NCBI GenBank assembly: GCA_003667245.1
Contig: RCNN01000127.1
Span: 1-64,000 of the forward strand
Direction of reading: 5' to 3'
Length of the DNA: 64,000 nucleotides
Source of the DNA: Heterostelium multicystogenum
Taxonomy: Eukaryota > Evosea > Eumycetozoa > Acytosteliales > Acytosteliaceae
In this document: in pieces, positions 22,129 to 34,239 of the stretch
How positions within the stretch are numbered: position 1 is the first letter of the stretch
Layout: each line of letters begins with the position of its first letter
Translations under genes and position numbers: made by a program
The notes under the pieces: generated by a model
Seen by the model: only the letters and a program-made list of their open reading frames with translations
Told to the model about the DNA's origin: nothing
Databases searched by the model: none

Positions 22129-24642
22129 ATGGATACACCAATCCTACCAACTAAGCCACCAGTTTTAACTTCATCATCACTCGAAAGTGCCAATAATGTT
22201 TTGTTTAGTTTCGAAAAAAACAAAGATTCAAAATCAAAGAAGCCAAAGCCACAGGAGCAACCAGTAGTTAAGCCAAAGATTTGCAAAACATGCCAAAAGA
22301 AAGGTCACTCTTGGAAGGAGTGTCCTACTCCAGATATCAATAAAAAATGCTCCAACTGCCAGAAAATTGGACATACCTCCCAAAACTGTAAAGTTATCAT
22401 TCTGAGTTTCGCTAAATATCAGCCTCCAAAACCAGAACCACGTCCTCCAAGAAATAACAATAGTAATGACCAAAATAGAAGCAAATATAACAATAGCAGA
22501 AGCAATGATAAGACACAAGATGTAACCTCCACAACTACCACAACAACCTCAACCAATGAAACATCCGATATCATTGTTACAAATGAATCACCAAAACAAA
22601 ATACATCGCCAAAGAATAATTCTCCTAAATTGAACTCTACCAAGCCAAATACAGTTCCTCAACCAATTGTACCAGCAGCACCTGAGCAGCTGAAATTGGT
22701 AAAGGATGTTTTGACCCGACAATTGTACATTGTAAATCCACCATCTGGTTGGACAATTCCAGATAATCTTCCAGAGATTGCAAGACAGTCCGCAGTAACA
22801 TCTGTATGTCTTCCTGCTATTTTCAACAGTGAGGGAAAGCTTGATGGCTCAGTAACACAGTGCATAAAGTCACTCCATGCCTATGGAATCCAAGCTCCAC
22901 TTTCATTCGAAATTAATACAGAGAAACTTCTCAGTGATCATTCTGATTGGTCTGAAGTTGATCATCCAACAGTCCTTAACACAGCAAATACTGATTTCCA
23001 AAATTATTTCTCAAAGTTATTTGGAGATTGTCTAAAGCAACTAATTGATTTAAAGAGTGATATTGGACCAATGGATGGTTTCTACATTGAAATGCCAAAT
23101 ACCAGCGGTGCAAACGAAGAGTCTGTTAACACTTTCAAATATAGTCTCATTGCAATGATCAAAGACATCAACACCACCGACAAAACTAAAAAGCAACCAG
23201 CTAACAAACCAATTCACCAAATTGTATTTTTTCAGCTCAACAAAACCTGAAAAGACTTCCAATATGTTAAAGCTTTTCAATCAAGAAGAGTAAGTAGCTA
23301 GTAATGATCAGAATTCAAGTTAGATCAATAACTAATTTTGCATTTGTAGTGAATTTTCTATTCTCTCGAGATTCCAATATCAAATTCCTGTTATAGGGGA
23401 GGTGTCCATGAACAAACTAAATTCAAATTCATTCAAAACCTATGATACTATCTGGTTTGAATCCTCAAAGTCTATGATCTTAACAAATCGTTGTGCAATT
23501 AGGTAAGCTATAAAACTCCTGAATATTCTATAATAATATAGAGGCTAATCTTTTAATTACAATTTAGAATAATGGCATCACAACTTTCAAATAAATATTG
23601 TTTGCCAATGGTTGAAAAATTATTCAAGTCAATACTCGATAAAGAGATCTACTGCAAGAATGCTAAGTTGGTTTGTGATGTTGGTGTTGTCGCACCAAGC
23701 ACTATTACTAAAGCAACTCTCAATTCTTTGGTTTCTTTGTTGGACGAGTTTAACTATCAATATAATTTCATTCAGCAACCCATCAATACTATGGACTTTG
23801 CCGAGCTTGCTAAGTATCGTGTTTTGATACTTCCAGATCAACCATGCATGTCAGGAGATGGTTGGGTTACTCTTCAGAAATATATCAGTCAAGGTGGTTC
23901 TATTTTGGTGACAGGTGGAGCTTCACTAGATAGTTTGACCTCCAACTTTTCAATTTCCACTGCAGGAATCAAGTATACCAAACAGTCGATTTCCTTGGAC
24001 CACTCTGACAGCTTAAATATTGTCGAAAAGAAAAATAAGTCAGTGTCTATCCAAGACACCAATTTCAATATTTCAATGTTGCAATTAAACGGAAGAGCTG
24101 GTAGCATTGAATCAACTTCCAACGACACAATTTCACTGTTGAATATTCAATCATCTGAAGACACACCCGCAATCTTGTATTCCACCGGACAAAGAACCAT
24201 TTATTGTGTACATCCAATCTTTGGTCAATACTGGCAACAAGGTGACCGTGCAATTTGTGATATATTTAAATCAATGATGCGTATACTTCTACCGGATCCA
24301 GTTGTAAGTTTTGGATCACAACCAATCCGCAGCCTACACACATTTGTGACACACCAACAGTCAGCACAAACCAAAACAACTGACGGACACAATCGATATA
24401 TCGTACATCTCCTCAATGCAGATTTCATCACCTATGGACAAAACCAAACCTACGAAATTGCCAAAGACCTTAAACACGTTACACTTACAGTCAACATTCC
24501 AAAAGGCCAAACACCAGAAACAGTTGTTGCAACAGGTGACATTGATAAAGAATTGAAACACAAAACCAAAGCAAATCAACTAACTATTGAAATTCCAACT
24601 TTGACCAAGCATTCAATTATTATTATTAATTTCAAACAATAA
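22129..24642 (+). CDS. Zinc-knuckle protein fused to a glycosidase/trimerisation-like region
   Basis: Exons 22129-23289, 23350-23502 and 23568-24642 (GTAAGT...TAG introns), about 810 residues; a T6 run at 23227-23232 needs one base removed. Residues 52-65 and 74-87 are two CCHC knuckles (C-x2-C-x4-H-x4-C), suggesting RNA binding. A Pro/Asn/Thr linker follows. The rest resembles prokaryote-like glycosidases of the GH42/GHL type: a degenerate barrel segment (MDGFYIEMPN), a GATase1-like trimerisation fold (YRVLILPDQPCMSGDG, ISQGGSILVTGGASLD), a YWQQGDRAICDIF segment and a C-terminal beta domain (YIVHLLNADF ... HSIIIINFKQ). No catalytic acid pair can be assigned, so enzymatic activity is doubtful. 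The domain call is inference from pattern memory. Confidence 0.65.
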
Positions 24643-26997
24643 AGATAAATCAATCAAATATTTTCAAGTTGTTTACATTTGTATTTGTATCAATAATTAT
24701 AATAATAATATGATTTTTAATTCTTTTTTATATTACAAATTATAAATATGATTAGTTTACCTGATTTCATAAGTTAAATAAAGATTACAAGTAAAATAGT
24801 AAATTATTAATCTACAGTTGTATGTATAGAATGAATATATTTGGGAGATATATTACCAGCTTTAGATATGTTGTAATATTTAATCTGCCAATTGTCGTTG
24901 CTTATTTATAAGTACTTGTAAATCCAAATAATTTACCAACTTTCCAATATTTTTAAAATGTACATTTAAATTACTAAATCTATTATTATTATTTTTAAAA
25001 AGCTCTTCAATAAAAAGATCTTCTTTTATTATAATCATTAAAATGTATTTTCAAAAAAACCTTTAATTCTTCTTTATTTTTAATACCTGATCACTTGATT
25101 CAATGTATTCAACAATATACAATTATTAAAGATTATTATTATTGATCTATATATATATATATATGGATAGAGTATTATTCGTATTTTATTGTATTATAAA
25201 TCAAAAAGTAAAAAGTGTAGTTTTGATTTGATTTAGTTTATTTAATTGATTTACTTGTGCTAATAATATTAATATGGATTATGATAGACTAATACTTATT
25301 ATATCTACATAAATACATGCAATCATGCATTGGTATATTGTTTAACACTCACTCATCATCACCAAATTAACACACACACATCTATGTTTTTAAAAGTTGT
25401 AAGATGTAATTCCAACTGATCTAATAGATAGGATTGTAAGAATAATTATTTGACGTTATTACCAACATTGTTTAGTGAACAATCATAATTAAAGATGTAT
25501 TATTATATCATATGATATCCCATTAACCACAGTATTGCTTTGAAAATAAGTTAACTAACTGATGTTGTTATTAGTTGTTGGTAAAGAAAGATAGAGTTTT
25601 GAAATCAATAATTCAATGCATCGATGGACTATCCATAATAAAATTCCTTCATATTTAAATATCGGGTAGTTTAATTTTGTTTTAAATAGCATTATAACAA
25701 CTACAACAACTATATACATGTTACGTAACATTATCATCATCATCACCACTATCATCATCACCACTCTATCTACCCTTATCAATTTATTAATTAAAATAAT
25801 GATGGATTGATATCTATTTCATACACATCATACTATGGTAGAGAGGTGCTTTATTTGTTAGGATTTGGAAAGCAGATAACGAGATAATCCAACAATAATG
25901 TAATATCTGTCTTTTGTCAAATGTCGAGACTTCTTTTTAGAATTATTGATTAGGTAGTGGTATTGACCATTACTAATGGACATCATACAATACATTTACC
26001 ACTACCTCCTATACTAAAAATCATAGAACAACAATAATACAGGTATCATTTGGAAACACTCATGCGTGTTGGTTTTATTTTGGTTTAGAGGAATACAGAT
26101 GGGTAACAGATACCCAAATAAAATAACAATCAGCAAATTTTATTATATTTTGTTAAAATACTTACACTAGTTATCAACAACAATCAATCAATTTAAATTT
26201 AACTTAACTCTGAATATTATTCAATTTCCTAAATTGGAAATGTAATAAGATATCAATAGAGTGAGTTGGTGAGATTGTGGGTGTATGTGGTTGTTGGATG
26301 ATGAGAAAGTAAGAAGTAGAATTGGAAATGGAATTGGAAATGAGGATGTGGAAAATAATAACTATAATAATAATAATAATTTATTAAGCATCCATTTGTT
26401 ATTGTTTATTTTAAATTGATAAAGATAGCTGAGTGAGTGGGTTGTTGATTGGAGAGTGAGGTAAGTAAGAGATAATATAGATGATACTACTAATAAGAAT
26501 GGAATTTGATGTAGCACCTGGTAGTGTTAACAACAATAGTGGTATTGTATTGTTTTCTCAATATCTGAACACACCTATAAAGAAAATGTGAATCGTTTAA
26601 TTGGGTTGTAATGGTTGATCTGATTGGATTCGTTTTTGTTTTTTGGAGTATTTTCTTATGTATGGAATTGAGATTGGGTAGATGAAAATTGTTGTTGTTG
26701 TTGTTTTATTTGTTTTGTGAATTGATTGAATATCAAGCATCTGGAAGTGTTAGTTATCAAAACCAACAAGGATTGGCTAGTGAGTGAAATCGGTGGGCAA
26801 CGGACATGTGATCCACCGATTACCAAAAAAACACAAACAAAGAGAAGACAGATGTCAGATGTTGACCAAACTATAAATAGAAACTTATTTTATCATCAAA
26901 AAGTCATCATCAAAACAAACTCTATTCTATTAAACTAGAAAACAATCAAAAACTTTCTTTATTTCAAACAAAAGAGATTCTTTCTAATTATTAGAGA
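24643..26997. other. 2.4 kb region with little coding evidence
   Basis: AT-rich with (TA)n near 25148-25163. A 52-codon minus-strand ORF is listed separately. A perfect 11-bp inverted repeat (25952-25962 / 25997-26007) and a 9-bp G+C-rich inverted repeat (26788-26796 / 26813-26821) stand out. The plus strand is GT-rich at 26240-26480, as upstream of a minus-strand gene, but no complete gene could be traced. Confidence 0.45.
24880..25038 (-). CDS. Possible 52-residue ORF or terminal exon
   Basis: Minus-strand frame from ATG 25038 to TAA 24880, containing DLFIEELFK, N4, then FSNLNVHFKNIGKLVNYLDL and a polar end QRQLAD. The composition looks like protein, not random A/T translation. A second protein-like piece (YIVEYIESSDQ) lies just upstream near 25090-25125 in another frame, so this may be the last exon of a longer gene. 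Not recognised. Confidence 0.3.
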   Translation of the reverse strand: MIIIKEDLFIEELFKNNNNRFSNLNVHFKNIGKLVNYLDLQVLINKQRQLAD

Positions 26998-27472
26998 ATG
27001 AACAAATTAATTATATTGACAACTTTCCTTTTGGTCACATTGGTTATCGCCAACGCCGACTACAGTGTCGGAAATTCACCAGTTTCCATTTCACAGACCC
27101 TTATGTCCTCGTGGTCTGACGACACTGGAAGCTACACTGTATGGCAGGCAATCATCACCAACAAATCAGACTTTACTATTTTTGATCTTTCCATTATTCC
27201 AGATCGTGGAACTCTCGAATTGAGACAACAATCTGATCTCTGGGCCTTAAGAAAGAAATATGATAATGTTTATGGATTCCCAACTTATTCAACTGACTAT
27301 GGAGTAGCACCAGGAAATACTCTTAAATTTGGGTATGTACAATAGACCTAATTCAATCAATTGTATATTCTAATGAATTACATTATTTTAATCTAGATAT
27401 ATCAACCGTAGCACCCACCCAGCTAGATGGACTATTGCAGATGTTAAATTCAACTCAGAATCACAATCTTAA
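26998..27472 (+). CDS. Small secreted CBM49-type cellulose-binding protein
   Basis: 136 residues in two exons, 26998-27332 and 27397-27472 (GTATGT...TAG, 64 nt). A signal peptide (MNKLIILTTFLLVTLVIANA) is followed by one compact domain with the CBM49 look: ISQTLMSSWSDDTGSYTVWQ, ITNKSDFTIFDLSII, GVAPGNTLKFGYINRSTHPA. Dictyostelids secrete families of such proteins into the stalk and spore matrix, where they bind cellulose. The frame is clean. The G+C-rich inverted repeat about 180 bp upstream could be a control element. Confidence 0.8.
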
Positions 27473-27764
27473 AAAAAAATTGTAACAATAAGAATATAAA
27501 GAAAATACAGAAACAATTCATCAACAAACCTAATTTATTTAAGTAAAATTACAATATGTAATGCTATATCAAGTCATCTAATATCAGTATTAGATTTATA
27601 AATCAATCAACAAAATCAATCATACAATCACCAAACAAATTGTATTTTAAATTTCCAACTAATAAATTAAATATTTATCAAATTTAAATATGGATAATAC
27701 ATTAATTTTTTAATATTTTTTATGATTATTATTCATTATTAAATATTATTATAAGTATTTCTTT

Positions 27765-28429
27765 TTATTTTTTTAAAGTTTCTTTAACTTTACTTTGAAT
27801 TACTTTAGTTATTTCTTTCTTTTCTTTTTTATCTTGGAAATTGGTTTTCTTATATTTTTTTCTATATTATATACAAATATATTAATTTATTGTATTTATT
27901 ATAATTGGGTAGATGAGTAGATGAATGATGGGTGGGTAGAGATGGATAGATAGAAGAGAATAGATGGATATTATATGTGGAGATAGGGAAAAATATATGT
28001 TAATAAAATTGATTCCAAATAACAATTAACTATTTGTTGTTGTTGTGTTATTATTAAATAATTCTTACCTCATGACTTTTAAATTGGCTACTTCGTTTCT
28101 TGCTTGTGATTTCAAAATCATTCTAAAATATTATTATTATTATTATTTATTGTTCATTTAACATCATTATCATCTTTTATGTCAAAATATTTGTAAAAAG
28201 ATATTTACTTTTCTTTGTGGGTTAATTTCTTTTCTTCTTTAGATTCATTTACTTCTTCCTCCTGTTCCTCTTCAGCATCTGATCCTTGTTCTGCGGCATT
28301 TTCAGTATCTTCATTCATTTCTTGATCGTCATTGTCTTCCTTTGTTAGATCTGGGTGATTCTTTAGTAAATCAGTGTTTTCATCAAGCTTTGAAACATCT
28401 ACTTTCAACTTATTATTCTTTCTTCCCAT
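27765..28429 (-). CDS. Small acidic/basic nucleolar-like protein
   Basis: Three exons on the minus strand, 28429-28209, 28122-28069 and 27861-27765 (GT-AG; introns 86 and 207 nt), give an exact 372-nt frame of 123 residues. The N-terminus MGRKNNKLKVDVSKL leads to a highly acidic middle (AEEEQEEEVNESKEEKK). A basic helical end follows: LTHKEKMILKSQARNEVANL, then KKYKKTNFQDKKEKKEI and KVKETLKK. The K-E-K-M-x-L-K helix recalls SLX9/FAM207-type ribosome-biogenesis factors, but the match is weak. A nucleolar or ribosome-assembly role is a guess from composition. Confidence 0.6.
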
Positions 28430-28667
28430 TCTTGTTCTTTTTCTTCTTCTTCTTTCTACTGTATAATATAATCATGCAATACAAATGAGATGAGCGATTC
28501 AATGAAAGTATAACAATAAAACGAAGGACGATTATAAAGATGAGTAACGTTTTTTTTAGTTTTTGAAAAATTAAAAATTGGGTGGTTGACACTCAAAGTG
28601 ATCACGATCATTGATATTATCTTGCTACTTTATTCTTGCATATTTATATATTGTCACTATAATAACA

Positions 28668-29046
28668 ATGGGAGGACATCATACACCATTCCACGTACCA
28701 AAACACCACAAATACCTTTCTGTTGCCTTGGGTACCACCATGTGGTTCTGGGTTTTCTATAGAGCAAAGAAGGATTGGAAGACTACTCTTGTATGATCAA
28801 TCAAATATAACAACAATACCAACAACCAACAATAACAACAATAACAACAACACATCATCAACGTTATCATCAATAGATCAACTTTAGATATCTATTTGAA
28901 CACTGTAACAGTGTACTTTCTTTAGATTGAGCATAGTTAATAACATAGTTCTTTCTTTACTTTTTTAGGGTTTCCAATATCCATGGGATCACGATCATGG
29001 TCATGGACATGCTGGTGCTGGTCATGGAGACGCAGCTCATCATTAA
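28668..29046 (+). CDS. ndufb2: NADH dehydrogenase (complex I) NDUFB2-like subunit
   Basis: Two exons, 28668-28790 and 28969-29046, with a 178-nt GT-AG intron; 66 residues, exact frame. His-rich start MGGHHTPFHVPKHHKY, one membrane helix containing TTMWFWVFYRAKKDW, then GFQYPWDHDH and a His/Gly/Ala tail. The MWFW-hydrophobic-R ... W ... G-x-P-Y-P pattern is that of the NDUFB2 (AGGG) accessory subunit of mitochondrial complex I. No cleavable presequence is needed for this subunit class. Confidence 0.8.
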
Positions 29047-30221
29047 GCTACAAACTATAGAATAGAATTTTATAATAATTAATAATAATAATAATAATAT
29101 AGGTACATTGATAAGAATCAATCATCTTTTAGCTCGAAATCATATTTGTATCAAACATTAAGCATCATTTATATAAACAAAACACATATCATCACTTACC
29201 AGCAGATCAAGCAATGAAGTAACAGATTTCTATTGTACGAGAACATTCAACAAAAGCAGCAACAAAATTATAACAATCATACAAAAACAAATAAATCCTT
29301 CTTACTTATAAGAGGACTTGTAACTTTTTATAAATATCAAGCTGCGACTACACCATTTATTTGACGATAATAATAATATTATGGCAATAGGAATTGAATT
29401 ATAATGTGATTTGGCTATCTATTTTGGGACCCTCATCTACACTTTGAAGAGAATGACCGGAGAGTGTCATTCATTACTTATTGAGAATACAACATTATTC
29501 AGTTCAATCGATATCTAATGCATTTTGTTTTACTAATAACCAACAGATTTCATTCATTCATTATGAGGGAACAGTTGTAACCTAAGTTGCGAAAAAATCA
29601 AAAAATTCAAACACGAATTCATTTCGAAAGAGATCTACTAACTTCAGCAAGCAGGCAACATTAAGTATTGAATTTGTTGTTATTGTTGTTAGTTTTAAAA
29701 CAAATAAATAACAAAATAATAAATAAATTGTTTGGCAGACAACATTAACACATTTGCACACAAGTAACAAAAGTCGACTTTTGATTTACAAAGAATTGTC
29801 ATTTACAATTGACAGGAATTCCTATTTATATGGTGTTAACCGTCTCCGATAATTTTGATTTTTATTTTTACAACTAAATTAGTGAATACATACATAATAT
29901 ATACATACATACCTTCTTATATACATCATAAATCTATCCTCAATCAATCAATTAAACTTATAAGCAAACATAAAGACACAATAACAAAAATAGTAAAAGT
30001 AATAGTCGTAGCTTTAAAACATAAATGTGACTGATAAAATAATAAATAATAATAAATAATAATAATAATATTGTATACCAGTAGAGTTTAGTTTTAGTAA
30101 CAGTAATAATAAGAACAGTTTCAAATAAATATAGAATATTAATATTGTAGTAGTTGAATTTTATATTAGATATCTAATATAAATTAAAAACAACAACAAC
30201 AACAACAACAACAATTTGTAC
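29047..30221. other. AT-rich spacer with (CAA)n
   Basis: Between NDUFB2 and the PH-VPS9 gene. Contains a hairpin GAATGAC-N8-GTCATTC at 29451-29472, AAT runs near 30040-30070 and a (CAA)8 tract at about 30187-30212 just before the next start codon. Confidence 0.4.
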
Positions 30222-33200
30222 AATGGTAAAATAGTTTATTGGTTTATGAGTGAATGTTTTAGCTAACCTATCGAAATTGTCTAGACGACTCCTATAACTT
30301 CGCCAACTTCATCCACACAAACCTATTTACAATCGTTGATACCAAATTACTCTTTGGATAACGATTTTATACAATCTGCATCGAATCCAGGTCCTTTGGA
30401 ACAGAAGCCTCCAACTCCTCCACAACGAAGAGCACAACCTCAACAGCAACATCTGCAGCAACAGCATCAACAAGCTCAACAACAACCACAACAGCAGCAA
30501 CAACAACAACAACAAAAATATATATAATCTCCAACAACAGCAGCAACAGAATCTGTTACAGCACCAACAAAAACAATATAGTCAACATTTCTATCAGCAA
30601 CACCAACAACAGCATCAACAACCACTTCAATACCAGCCACAACAATTTCAGCTACAACAACACTACCAACAGCAACCTCATATACAACATTACCAATATC
30701 CTTTCCAACAACCACAGCCCTATCAGTTGCCACAGAATCAACCACAATATTCACAACAGCAACAACCTCAATATCAACAACAGCCACAACAAAGGACTTT
30801 ATCGCCACCATTGTCCCCATTACAGCAAGCTTATCAAACAAACTGGACCATCTCATCCATCTTCTCCTCCACCTCCATATCACCCCAAAGGCCAATTTAC
30901 TCCTCATAACCAGTCCACACAGGTGAGCAGCAATATACTTCAATATGCATATCCATACGCACCACCAAGCTACACTACTGCAACATCATCCGAAAAGCAA
31001 TCATATGCTCCAGGATATCCCGCTTACGGAAATCAACAACAACTTCAAAATCAACATCAACAACAGTCGTCACAAATAAATAAGTCAACACAACCAACCT
31101 ATAGCTCTGTTTCAAGCCAACCTTCGACATCACAGTATCTTTTTCAAAATAACAATAACAACATGACACATAGAGCTGCTCCCTCCATTCCCAATCAACA
31201 ACAACAAATGTCACCTCTGTTGGTATCTCAACAACAAACATCACCGATTCCAAAGATGAGCAATAATCCCTCACCTACACAAAATCAACAGCAGCGATCT
31301 CAATTTTATCCAGGGCAAGTACAAAAACCAAACGAGCAAAATCACCAACGAAAACCAAGCCAAGAATCATCATCATCTTCAAGTTTCATTGACTCAATTA
31401 AGCAATTTGTCGATAAAATCGATCAACAATTTGCAGACGAAGATAGAATTACAAATAACTACTACGGTGTTCTAAACAATAACAATCCTGACACTATAAA
31501 GAACAACAGAAACTCTAATGAAAGTAACCAAAATAGTAATAGTAGCAATAGTAGTAGTGGTAACAACAATCTAAATTCAAGTAGAGACAAAACCAATCAA
31601 AGATATCAGGACAGTTATCAGAACTATCAAAAACATGCCAATGAAATTGACTTTCAACGACAGTTTAAATTATCGACTCCACCTGCACTTAAACAGCAGC
31701 ATGAAAAAAGTCCAATCACTACTGAAGGACTCTTGTATTATAATGTGGTTGATATGGGAAGACAGCGTGGATCAATCAACGATCGCCGTTGGTTCATATT
31801 GCGTGATCACATGCTTTTCAACCATGTATCGAAAGACTTGGACCCAACCGATGTAATCGATCTGCGTAGACTGATGATCAACAGTGATATTAGATTCATT
31901 GACGAAACGGGACTATTTCGTTATGGTGTAAGATTGAACAGTCCAAACAATTCAATCTCTCATTATATCTGGTCTGATGATCCTAAACAGATCATCATGT
32001 GGATCGTCGCTATTGGCTCATTCACTATAAACTTTACACCGGAGAACGAAATGCAAATGATCACTCAAATTCTTGAAATCTCTCAACCTGAATCAAAACC
32101 AAACTTAGTTCTAATGTAGGTATTAATATTAAGCTTATGCTCTAAGTCTTGACTAATATATCGATGTATAGCAACGAAGAAGATACTCAAGAGATCGAAA
32201 GACAATTCCACATTTTGGAAATCCAGGAGAAAAAGAGACAAGAAAGACTGGAGAAACAACAAAAAGAATCTCAGACACCTGGACTCAGAAAGAATGGATC
32301 ATCTCCATCATTCTTTGATGATATATTTGATCCACAAAGAAAACTATTTAAGCAACTTGGAAAGAGCGCGCACTCTCAACAAGATGTGATAAAATATGTC
32401 CCAATAATTTTAGAGTAAGATTCTTTAATACTTGTTCGCCAAACTAGACTAACGCAATCATCAATATCACTTGGATCCTCTAGCCAAAAAGAATTCGAAA
32501 TAGGTAGACTCTTTGAAGATAGAATCAAGCTAATTAGTAATAAGATAGCTGGTAGCGAAAATGTTACTGGTGACGATAGGAATATGATCAAGGAATTGAT
32601 TACAGAAGTCATCAATGAGTTTCGTTGAAATTCTCTTGGCAAGAGTGCCAGAGCTCTCCAGAACAGAGGAGAGTATTAACTACTGCAAGTATAGCGTTGA
32701 AAAAAGTCTCTTTGAACGTATACATCCACTGCTATTTGAACAGTATATCAAGAAGTATGCAGCAGAAGATGAAGAACATAACGCCAAGACTCAGCAATTC
32801 CTCACCCTCACACCACTTCACCTGTCGATTCCACAGAAATTCTGGCTTATCGACCAAGAAGGTCAAGACACTGTACCATACCAAAACGCCATTGAACTAC
32901 TACGGAAACTACACACCTACCACTCACCAACCGAAAAAATACAGTGTCTGATCGACACATCCGAAGCCATCTGCGAGGCAATCAAAAACTTCTGGAGCAA
33001 CAAAAAAGATAAGCCCTCCAGCTTAGTCCTGTAAGTTAGAATCCAAATCAATATAAACAATCGATCAGTATGATCATATACTCACTAACTAAAAATATCT
33101 TTCTTTTAAACAGAGGTGCCGATGACTTACTCCCACTATTTACATTTGTTATTATTAAATCAAAGATACCTCATATGTATTCTGAGAATATGTATCTACA

Positions 33201-33479
33201 AGTATGTTTATTGTCTTTATATTAAAGTTGGCGAACGACATCAATCTAATGCATTGTTTTCCACACTTTCTAGGATTTCTTAGATGACTCATTAAGTTCA
33301 AAGGTACAAGGATACTTCCTGGTTACATTCCAAACATGTTTATCATTGTTGTGTGTGTGGGATATCGATGAACTTCTCTCGAATGCTTCGAACACTTTGA
33401 AAAGGAAACAAATGCTCCAGCATCTAAAGAGAAACGTAGATCATCAGAGTTCAACGAGAACGATGAATCACTAATATAG
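30222..33479 (+). CDS. PH-VPS9 protein, putative Rab5-family GEF
   Basis: Predicted exchange factor for Rab5-type GTPases on endosomes. Exon 1 appears to be just the ATG (30222-30224), followed by intron 30225-30284; exon 2 opens in frame with TTPITSPT. A long Q/P/S-rich region follows, then a PH domain (EGLLYYNVVDMGRQRGS ... YIWSDDPKQIIMWIVAIGSF), a charged coiled segment (EIERQFHILEIQEKKRQERL) and a VPS9 domain: LTPLHLSIPQKFW, then GADDLLPLFTFVIIKSKIPH across intron 33034-33117, and QDFLDDSL after another intron near 33202-33273. Other introns: 32116-32171 and near 32417-32450. One-base breaks occur near 30525, 30838 and 32623. The last ~30 residues are uncertain (stop 33474 or 33479). Confidence 0.78.
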
Positions 33480-33522
33480 TAGTTTCTTTACATTTTTTAA
33501 TAACCTTTAATCTCTATAACAA

Positions 33523-33552
33523 ATAAATAAAGAATAATTATTCTTTATTTAT
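33523..33552. repeat. 30-bp perfect palindrome
   Basis: Every base pairs about a centre between 33537 and 33538; the only C/G pair is 33532/33543, the remainder A/T. It lies 44 bp after the VPS9 stop codon, so it may form a cruciform or mark a 3' end. Confidence 0.7.
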
Positions 33553-33716
33553 GATACAATCAATCAAACAATCAATCACAAACCATCGACTCAATTGTAA
33601 CTTCAACCCAGTACAACCTAAAGCAATAGTATTGAAAAAAAAGTTAGTATTTTATTAGTCAAGTTAGCTTTAATTATGAAGAGTGAATGTGATTTGTGTA
33701 TTATATGATCATCAGG

Positions 33717-33773
33717 AACAAGGTACCTATTAACAGATGTGTTTGAAGACACCCGTAGACAAGGTCCTGTTCT
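33717..33773 (+). ncRNA. Candidate 57-nt structured RNA
   Basis: GAACA-(A)-GG-(T)-ACC at 33717-33728 pairs with GGTCCTGTTC at 33764-33773: ten base pairs with two single-base bulges. Inside, GTGT (33740-33743) pairs with ACAC (33750-33753). No ORF covers it. Strand is arbitrary. Length and closed ends recall dictyostelid Class I RNAs, but the usual conserved motif is not clearly present. Confidence 0.3.
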
Positions 33774-34239
33774 CTCTATAGAATTCATTGTTGTCTCAAT
33801 GCAAGAATGATTGTTTCATCATCTAATCATATAATAATAGCATGTTTTTTATGAAATGGAAAAGGAAGTTGAATGAAGTAGTAAAGGATGCATTTTAAGG
33901 AGATTAGTCGAGATAGGATTAATCGAGATTCAATAGATAAAAGTAGGTGTTAAAACATTTCAATTACTGTAAAGGATTAATATTAATATTATTATTAGTA
34001 TTAATTGTGGATGATCCATCTATTAAATCAAAATCAACTTGAGCTGTTTGATTTAATAAACTGGATTGAAGAGAAGTGAAGTGAAGTGCAATGGATTGAT
34101 TTGAATTGGTTTAGTTTGGTTTGGTTTGATCTGTTTACTAACCTTCTAACACCATTATTAGTTGAGTCTGGGAGGATACATTTTGGAAATTGCAATTAAT
34201 TAATGCAACCTAGGTAACCTGGATGCTAACTAACTTATC

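Noticed and set aside
26726..26938. 70-codon ORF upstream of the CBM49 gene
   Set aside because: Covers the inverted repeat, no family likeness, lies in a probable leader.
30327..30943. Leu/Val/Cys-rich minus-strand ORFs
   Set aside because: Mirror translation of the CAA/CAG-rich coding region of the PH-VPS9 gene.
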